Assembly: GCA_031258505.1 (NCBI GenBank)
Contig: JAIRMT010000169.1
Coordinates: 1-9,610 of the forward strand
From: Treponema sp.
Lineage (GTDB): Bacteria; Spirochaetota; Spirochaetia; Treponematales; Breznakiellaceae
Length of the DNA: 9,610 nucleotides
Direction: 5' to 3'
Shown here: piece by piece, positions 6,552-9,610 of the stretch
Position numbering within the stretch: position 1 is the stretch's first letter
Layout of the letters: each line of letters begins with the position of its first letter
The notes under the pieces: generated by a model
What the model was told of the DNA's origin: nothing
The model's database searches: none
The model's input: the letters and a program-made list of their open reading frames with translations, nothing else
Translations under genes and position numbers: made by a program

Positions 6552-7814
6552 ATGAATTCAACATTAGAAAATCTCAAGGCGCGCGGTTTCTTTCAGCAGT
6601 GCAGTGATTCTGAAGGGCTGTCCCGCCTCATGGACCAGGGGCCGCTCAGTTTTTACGAGGGCTGCGATCCCACTGGGCCGAGCCTGCACATAGGCCACAT
6701 GGTCCCGTACTTTGGCATCCGGCATCTGCTGGCGGCTGGACATAGAGCCATAGTGCTTGTTGGCGGCGGTACAGCGCGGATTGGCGACCCTTCCGGTAAG
6801 ACCGAGCTGCGCAAGATACTGAGCTATGAGCAAATTGATGCGAATGTCGCGGCAATCAGCGCCCAACTTAGCCGCTTCTTCGGGGCTGATAGCGATAAGA
6901 TTCAGTGGGTAAACAACAAAGACTGGCTCGCCAGCCTTAACTACATTGACTTTCTGCGGGATATTGGCCGCCACTTCTCGGTCAATCGTATGCTCAGTTT
7001 TGAAGCGTACAAACTGCGCATGGAAACCGGACTTTCGTTCATTGAGTTTAACTATCAGCTCCTGCAAAGCTATGATTTCCTGCAACTATATAAACTTTAT
7101 GGCTGCCGTTTGCAAATCGGCGGGGACGACCAATGGGGGAACATCGTTGCCGGCATTGACCTCATCCGCCGTGTTGAAAGCGCTGAAGCCTTTGCCCTTA
7201 CCTTCCCGCTTGTATGCACAGCCGATGGCAAGAAGATGGGCAAAACCGAGAAGGGCGCTGTCTTCCTCGACCCAGTAATCACGAGCCCCTACGAATTTTT
7301 CCAGTATTGGCGCAATGTCCAGGATGCTGATGTCCGGCGCTTCCTGCTCATGTTTACGTTTCTGCCTATTGAGGAGTGTGAGCGGCTCTGCGCTGCCGGC
7401 ACAAATCCCAACGACGCAAAGGAACGGCTGGCTTGGGAAGTAACAGCCTTGATACACGGCCAAGCAGAGGCAAATAAGGCGCTTTCCGGCGCGCGCGCCG
7501 CGTTTGGCAATGGCGGCGACAAAGACGCCATGCCGCAAGTTACGCTGGCGGCTGCTAAGTTCGCCAGCGGCTACAACATCGTTGACCTGTTCTTTGACGC
7601 GGGACTCGTTTCCACCAAGAGCGAGGGACGCCGACTTGTTCAGCAGGGCGGCGCATTTGTGGCGCAGGCCGGCGGCGAGCTTGCCGCCATTGGCGATGTG
7701 GCAACAATACTTGGTGCTGGCGCTCTTGACGCCAACGGAGAGCTTTTATTGCGGGCCGGAAAGAAGCGTTACTGTCGCGTAATCACCACCAGCCTAAGCG
7801 CCACTACTTGTTGA
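6552..7814 (+). CDS. tyrS: tyrosyl-tRNA synthetase
   Basis: This 420-aa class I synthetase charges tRNA-Tyr in the cytoplasm. The ATG at 6546 directly abuts GGAGG (6541-6545), so the in-frame ATG at 6552, with 6-nt spacing, is the better start (MNSTLENLKARG). The HIGH motif is at 46-49 (PSLHIGH) and the KMSKS-equivalent KMGKT at 228-232, close to the KFGKT form of E. coli-type TyrRS. The tyrosine pocket is seen in NYQLLQSYD (167-175) and GGDDQWGN (190-197). The C-terminal S4-like RNA-binding domain (about 350-410) contains VDLFFDAGLVSTKSEGRRLV. The protein ends with a short non-conserved tail (TTSLSATTC) after the usual family end GKKRYCRV. It is a single-gene unit divergent from the TPR gene. 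Confidence 0.96.
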   Translation: MNSTLENLKARGFFQQCSDSEGLSRLMDQGPLSFYEGCDPTGPSLHIGHMVPYFGIRHLLAAGHRAIVLVGGGTARIGDPSGKTELRKILSYEQIDANVAAISAQLSRFFGADSDKIQWVNNKDWLASLNYIDFLRDIGRHFSVNRMLSFEAYKLRMETGLSFIEFNYQLLQSYDFLQLYKLYGCRLQIGGDDQWGNIVAGIDLIRRVESAEAFALTFPLVCTADGKKMGKTEKGAVFLDPVITSPYEFFQYWRNVQDADVRRFLLMFTFLPIEECERLCAAGTNPNDAKERLAWEVTALIHGQAEANKALSGARAAFGNGGDKDAMPQVTLAAAKFASGYNIVDLFFDAGLVSTKSEGRRLVQQGGAFVAQAGGELAAIGDVATILGAGALDANGELLLRAGKKRYCRVITTSLSATTC

Positions 7815-7823
7815 ACCCTTGTG

Positions 7824-7954
7824 TTCAGCGGCTACGGTGTCAGACACCATACCAACGCGCCTATGTTCAGCATCTGCGGTGTCAGACATCGTACCAACGC
7901 TCCTGTGTTCAGCATCTGTGGTGTCAGACATCGTACCAACACGCTCATGTTCAG
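7824..7954. repeat. three 42-bp direct repeats, each with a central palindrome
   Basis: Units are 7824-7865, 7866-7907 and 7908-7949, followed by a partial TTCAG (7950-7954). Units 1 and 2 match at 35 of 42 positions, units 2 and 3 at 36 of 42. The conserved core TGTCAGACA is a palindrome around a central A; in unit 1 it extends to a perfect 13-bp GGTGTCAGACACC. Because 42 is a multiple of 3, all units stay open in one frame on each strand, which creates spurious reading frames (for example 7808-7999). With no spacers of independent sequence this is not a CRISPR array. A multi-site protein-binding array or an intergenic minisatellite are both possible. Confidence 0.85.
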
Positions 7955-7990
7955 AACGCTGCGATGCGCAAGATTCTTTACCCGAAATAC

Positions 7991-8025
7991 TTGACGTAAT
8001 CGGGATATTTTGGGTAATGTATACA
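7991..8025 (+). promoter_or_regulatory. candidate promoter of tRNA-Glu
   Basis: TTGACG (7991-7996, 5/6) lies 18 bp before TAATGT (8015-8020), a weak -10. A better-looking TATACA (8020-8025) is within the perfect palindrome ATGTATACAT (8017-8026) but is 23 bp from that -35. Either would start transcription 5-10 nt before the tRNA. Confidence 0.35.
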
Positions 8026-8036
8026 TGTACTGATTA

Positions 8037-8108
8037 GTCCTCTTCGTCTAGTGGTCAGGACATCGGGTTTTCATCCCGACAACGGGGGTTCAATTCCCCC
8101 AGAGGATG
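8037..8108 (+). tRNA. tRNA-Glu (anticodon TTC)
   Basis: A full cloverleaf can be drawn. The acceptor stem is 8037-8043 with 8101-8107 (G1-U72 wobble, then six Watson-Crick pairs) and the discriminator is G8108. The D stem is GTCT/GGAC (8046-8049, 8058-8061). The anticodon stem TCGGG/CCCGA (8063-8067, 8075-8079) holds the loop TTTTCAT with anticodon TTC at 8070-8072. The T stem GGGGG/CCCCC (8084-8088, 8096-8100) holds the loop TTCAATT. It reads Glu codons GAA/GAG. CCA is not encoded: TTT follows the discriminator. The gene's 3' end probably serves as the attachment site for the integrase gene just downstream. Confidence 0.95.
8089..8108 (+). other. putative attachment site (attL) at the 3' end of tRNA-Glu
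   Basis: Many integrative elements use the T-arm to 3' end of a tRNA gene as attB and place int immediately inside, in this orientation. Here a tyrosine recombinase begins about 110 bp after tRNA-Glu. The exact crossover cannot be fixed, because the partner copy (attR) is not within the window: I found no second copy of the T-arm/3' end sequence up to 9610. Confidence 0.5.
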
Positions 8109-8112
8109 TTTG

Positions 8113-8157
8113 AACAGGCGCATAACTCTATATATTACAAAGAGTTAGTTACCTGTT
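8113..8157. repeat. nested symmetric inverted repeat between tRNA-Glu and int
   Basis: Outer arms AACAGG (8113-8118) and CCTGTT (8152-8157) enclose inner arms TAACTCT (8123-8129) and AGAGTTA (8141-8147). Exactly 4 nt lie between outer and inner arms on each side (cgca and gtta), and the AT-rich loop is 11 nt. The + strand continues TTGCG after the right arm, so the run of T is only four. The element could terminate tRNA transcription, form a cruciform, or be a binding site for the recombinase or a directionality factor. Confidence 0.7.
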
Positions 8158-8168
8158 TTGCGATTGTA

Positions 8169-8188
8169 TTGCCAGTAATGTTGCCAGT
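8169..8188 (+). repeat. direct octamers TTGCCAGT upstream of int
   Basis: TTGCCAGT occurs at 8169-8176 and 8181-8188, with a 12-bp period. CCAGT recurs at 8212-8216, just before the integrase ATG. The second octamer includes the candidate -35 of int, so a protein bound here would be positioned to repress int or act as an arm-site binder. Confidence 0.6.
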
Positions 8189-8217
8189 GTATAGGTACTT
8201 AGCGTATACTACCAGTA
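8181..8217 (+). promoter_or_regulatory. integrase promoter, predicted leaderless transcript
   Basis: TTGCCA (8181-8186, 5/6 match) and TATACT (8205-8210, 5/6 match) are 18 bp apart. Six nucleotides after the -10 is the A of the ATG at 8217, the expected +1. No Shine-Dalgarno sequence precedes this ATG. Together these suggest a leaderless mRNA. Confidence 0.55.
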
Positions 8218-9410
8218 TGAGCCATAGAGCAACAGACGGGATACGCGCCAAAGTGCGCAAGGACGGCTATCAGACCGTCCACTTCGAGGAGTCGCCGGAG
8301 CACTGGATAGCGACGCCTTACACCGACCGAGACAAAGCTATCAAGTGGGCTAAGCGCAACCGTGCGATGCTGGTCAACCGGAGGAACGACACCTTCGGCG
8401 CGTACTGTGCCGACCTCTTCCGGCCCGCGTCGCCCTGGGTGGAGCGGATGCGGAAGAAAGGACATCACTACACCGATAAGTACCTTGCCAACCGACAGGG
8501 CTACGTTGATAACTACATCCTGCCGGAATTCGGCGACGCTGACCCGCGGGCCATATCGCGCCGTGAGATAGACGACTGGCTGCTGATACTTTGCAAGCGC
8601 GGACCTAAAAGCACCGCCCCCGGCGCTGGACGCAAAGAGTTAGCTGGCGCGACAAAAAACAAAATCCTATATACCTTATCAATTATTTTCGAGGAGCTGA
8701 GAGACCTTGATGTAATCGCGGAAAATCCCATATCTGGAATCAGGTCGTACAGTAACGCCCCTATCGCCCCGCGTGGAGTAATAGACCGAGAAAGCCTTGA
8801 CAGAATTTTTCCTGCGACGCACGGGGCGCTGGTGCGCGTCTGGGGGTCGTCGATGTGGGCTGCGATGATGCTGGTCTTCGCCGACACTGGCAGCCGACCC
8901 GGAGAGGTGCGGGCGCTCACGTGGAGGGACATAGATATAGCAAAGCGGTTTATCCCCATCCGCAAGGGTATAGAGTCCGGCACGACAGACAAAATTAAGG
9001 GGACAAAAACCGGCGCCGTCAAAGCTGGGTTCCTTTCCACGCGCACAGTACAAGAGCTTGAGATATGGCGCGCTGAGTCGCGCTTTGCTGGCGATGGCGA
9101 TTATGTCTTTACGCTGACCGGGGCCGCACCGGTAACAGATGAGGGTACGCTGAAGGCGTTCCGCAGGGGCGTTACCGGCGCGGGGATTGACGCAGCGAAC
9201 TGGACCCCATACTGGCTGAGGCATAGCTTTGCTACCTATCAGATGGAGACCCTGACAGACGAGGAGATTGTACGGCTTATGGGGACATCTGTTGAGATAA
9301 AGCGCAGGCACTATGCCCACCCGGATGACATGACCCTGTATCTGTCAACAAAAGATATGCAGGATAAAATCGACGAGGCGCGGGAGAAGCTGGGGCGGGC
9401 GCTGGAATGA
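8217..9410 (+). CDS. int: tyrosine recombinase/integrase of a tRNA-associated integrative element
   Basis: Length is 397 aa from the ATG at 8217. The frame is open back to an ATG at 8106, but that codon lies inside the tRNA and would add a hydrophobic stretch foreign to the family. Layout: a small basic N-terminal arm-binding region (about 7-55, GIRAKVRKDGYQTVHF), a helical core-binding domain (about 57-170) and a catalytic domain (about 190-380). Catalytic residues seen are R227 (ADTGSRPGE), a candidate lysine at 262-269, R335 in YWLRHSFAT, H365 next to the nucleophile, and Tyr366 in RRHYAHP. The first histidine of the usual HxxR box is Tyr332, a tolerated variant in this family. The protein catalyses site-specific strand exchange between attachment sites. 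Context strongly suggests tRNA-Glu 3' end targeting. Apparently intact. Confidence 0.95.
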   Translation: MSHRATDGIRAKVRKDGYQTVHFEESPEHWIATPYTDRDKAIKWAKRNRAMLVNRRNDTFGAYCADLFRPASPWVERMRKKGHHYTDKYLANRQGYVDNYILPEFGDADPRAISRREIDDWLLILCKRGPKSTAPGAGRKELAGATKNKILYTLSIIFEELRDLDVIAENPISGIRSYSNAPIAPRGVIDRESLDRIFPATHGALVRVWGSSMWAAMMLVFADTGSRPGEVRALTWRDIDIAKRFIPIRKGIESGTTDKIKGTKTGAVKAGFLSTRTVQELEIWRAESRFAGDGDYVFTLTGAAPVTDEGTLKAFRRGVTGAGIDAANWTPYWLRHSFATYQMETLTDEEIVRLMGTSVEIKRRHYAHPDDMTLYLSTKDMQDKIDEAREKLGRALE

Positions 9411-9607
9411 TAACGACACGGGCGTGGGGTTCTATAAAATATAGGGTTTCGCGCCCGCGTAGCTGGGAAACGCTTCATTTCCTACGCCATTACTCAGGCG
9501 CTGAACACGTAACGCGGGACAAGCCAGTTTTGCTGACTGTCCCTGATGCTGGCGACCGCCTTCCGTCGTCGTCATCGGGCCAGAAACAGAATACCGTTTC
9601 AGTCTGA
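9407..9607 (+). CDS. small open reading frame overlapping the int stop (doubtful)
   Basis: This 66-codon frame begins with an ATG that overlaps the int stop as ATGA (9407-9410), a layout typical of coupled genes. The product is basic at the start (WGSIKYRVSRPRSW) and Ser/Gln-rich at the end; I recognise no family, signal or membrane segment. Against it, its first third is occupied by a long hairpin (9419-9457), there is no good ribosome binding site, and the end falls in a palindrome. It may be a chance frame. Confidence 0.25.
   Translation: MITTRAWGSIKYRVSRPRSWETLHFLRHYSGAEHVTRDKPVLLTVPDAGDRLPSSSSGQKQNTVSV
9419..9457 (+). terminator. long plus-strand RNA hairpin after int
   Basis: CGGGCG (9419-9424) pairs with CGCCCG (9452-9457), and CTATA (9432-9436) pairs with TATAG (9440-9444) around AAA. 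The seven bases between the arms also pair one-to-one when read as plus-strand RNA, one G-C and six G-U. This gives a continuous 18-bp stem with a 3-nt loop. It starts 9 nt after the int stop. There is no T-tract, so it may be a transcript-end or stability hairpin rather than a classical terminator. Confidence 0.5.
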
Positions 9608-9610
9608 AAC
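9596..9610. repeat. perfect palindrome at the window end
   Basis: GTTTCAG (9596-9602), central T, CTGAAAC (9604-9610). It is cut by the window edge and could extend or be one copy of a repeat. The half-sites look like those that flank many palindromic repeats, including some CRISPR repeats, but one copy proves nothing. Confidence 0.5.

Noticed and set aside
7824..7954. CRISPR array
   Set aside because: Units are directly adjacent with no unique spacers and no cas genes are in the window.
7808..7999. Open frames on both strands across the 42-bp repeats
   Set aside because: They stay open only because the repeat unit is a multiple of 3; the start overlaps the tyrS stop, there is no ribosome site and no protein family resemblance.
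8106..8216. N-terminal extension of the integrase starting inside the tRNA
   Set aside because: The ATG lies in the tRNA acceptor stem, the added segment is hydrophobic and unlike integrase N-termini, and a promoter -10 lies downstream of it.
8679..9320. 213-codon minus-strand frame inside int
   Set aside because: Antisense of a well-supported recombinase catalytic domain; Cys/Pro-rich and without motifs.

Overview
The window looks like a chromosomal stretch from a mid-GC, free-living or gut-associated bacterium, most plausibly a treponeme-like spirochaete. That guess rests on tandem copies of a coiled-coil/PD-(D/E)XK-type gene, an acyl-CoA ligase paired with an XRE-cupin regulator, and a long secreted TPR protein. 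It is inference from gene content only; no rRNA or other decisive marker is present.

Left part (1-1074): the 3' end of one coiled-coil/nuclease-fold gene (2-133) is followed by a complete paralogue (307-1074). The paralogue's coiled coil is built from near-identical DNA repeats. A gene-poor stretch (1075-1428) leads into a class I dihydroorotase gene (pyrC, 1429-2727) and contains hairpins that compete with one another.

Middle part (2728-7814): pyrC converges on a minus-strand pair, an XRE-cupin transcription factor (4488-5042) and an AMP-forming acyl-CoA ligase (2776-4476). Only 11 nt separate them, and the ribosome binding site of the second overlaps the stop codon of the first, so they probably form one operon. 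Upstream on the same strand is an exported protein made almost entirely of 11 TPR repeats (5131-6384). It is divergent from tyrS (6552-7814), and both genes have readable promoter candidates in the shared gap.

Right part (7815-9610): three 42-bp direct repeats, each with a central palindrome, follow tyrS. Next comes tRNA-Glu(TTC) (8037-8108) and, about 110 bp later, a tyrosine recombinase (8217-9410). This is the classic left end of an integrative element inserted at a tRNA 3' end; the other end is not in the window. The short gap between tRNA and integrase is unusually structured: a nested symmetric inverted repeat, a pair of direct octamers, and a promoter whose predicted +1 falls on the integrase ATG (leaderless mRNA). 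A long hairpin that pairs fully only as plus-strand RNA follows the integrase stop, and the window ends in a perfect 15-bp palindrome.

No complete new system is visible. The most unusual material is the non-coding architecture around the tRNA-Glu/integrase junction and the leader of pyrC. Everything beyond 9610 (the element's cargo) would decide how interesting the element is.
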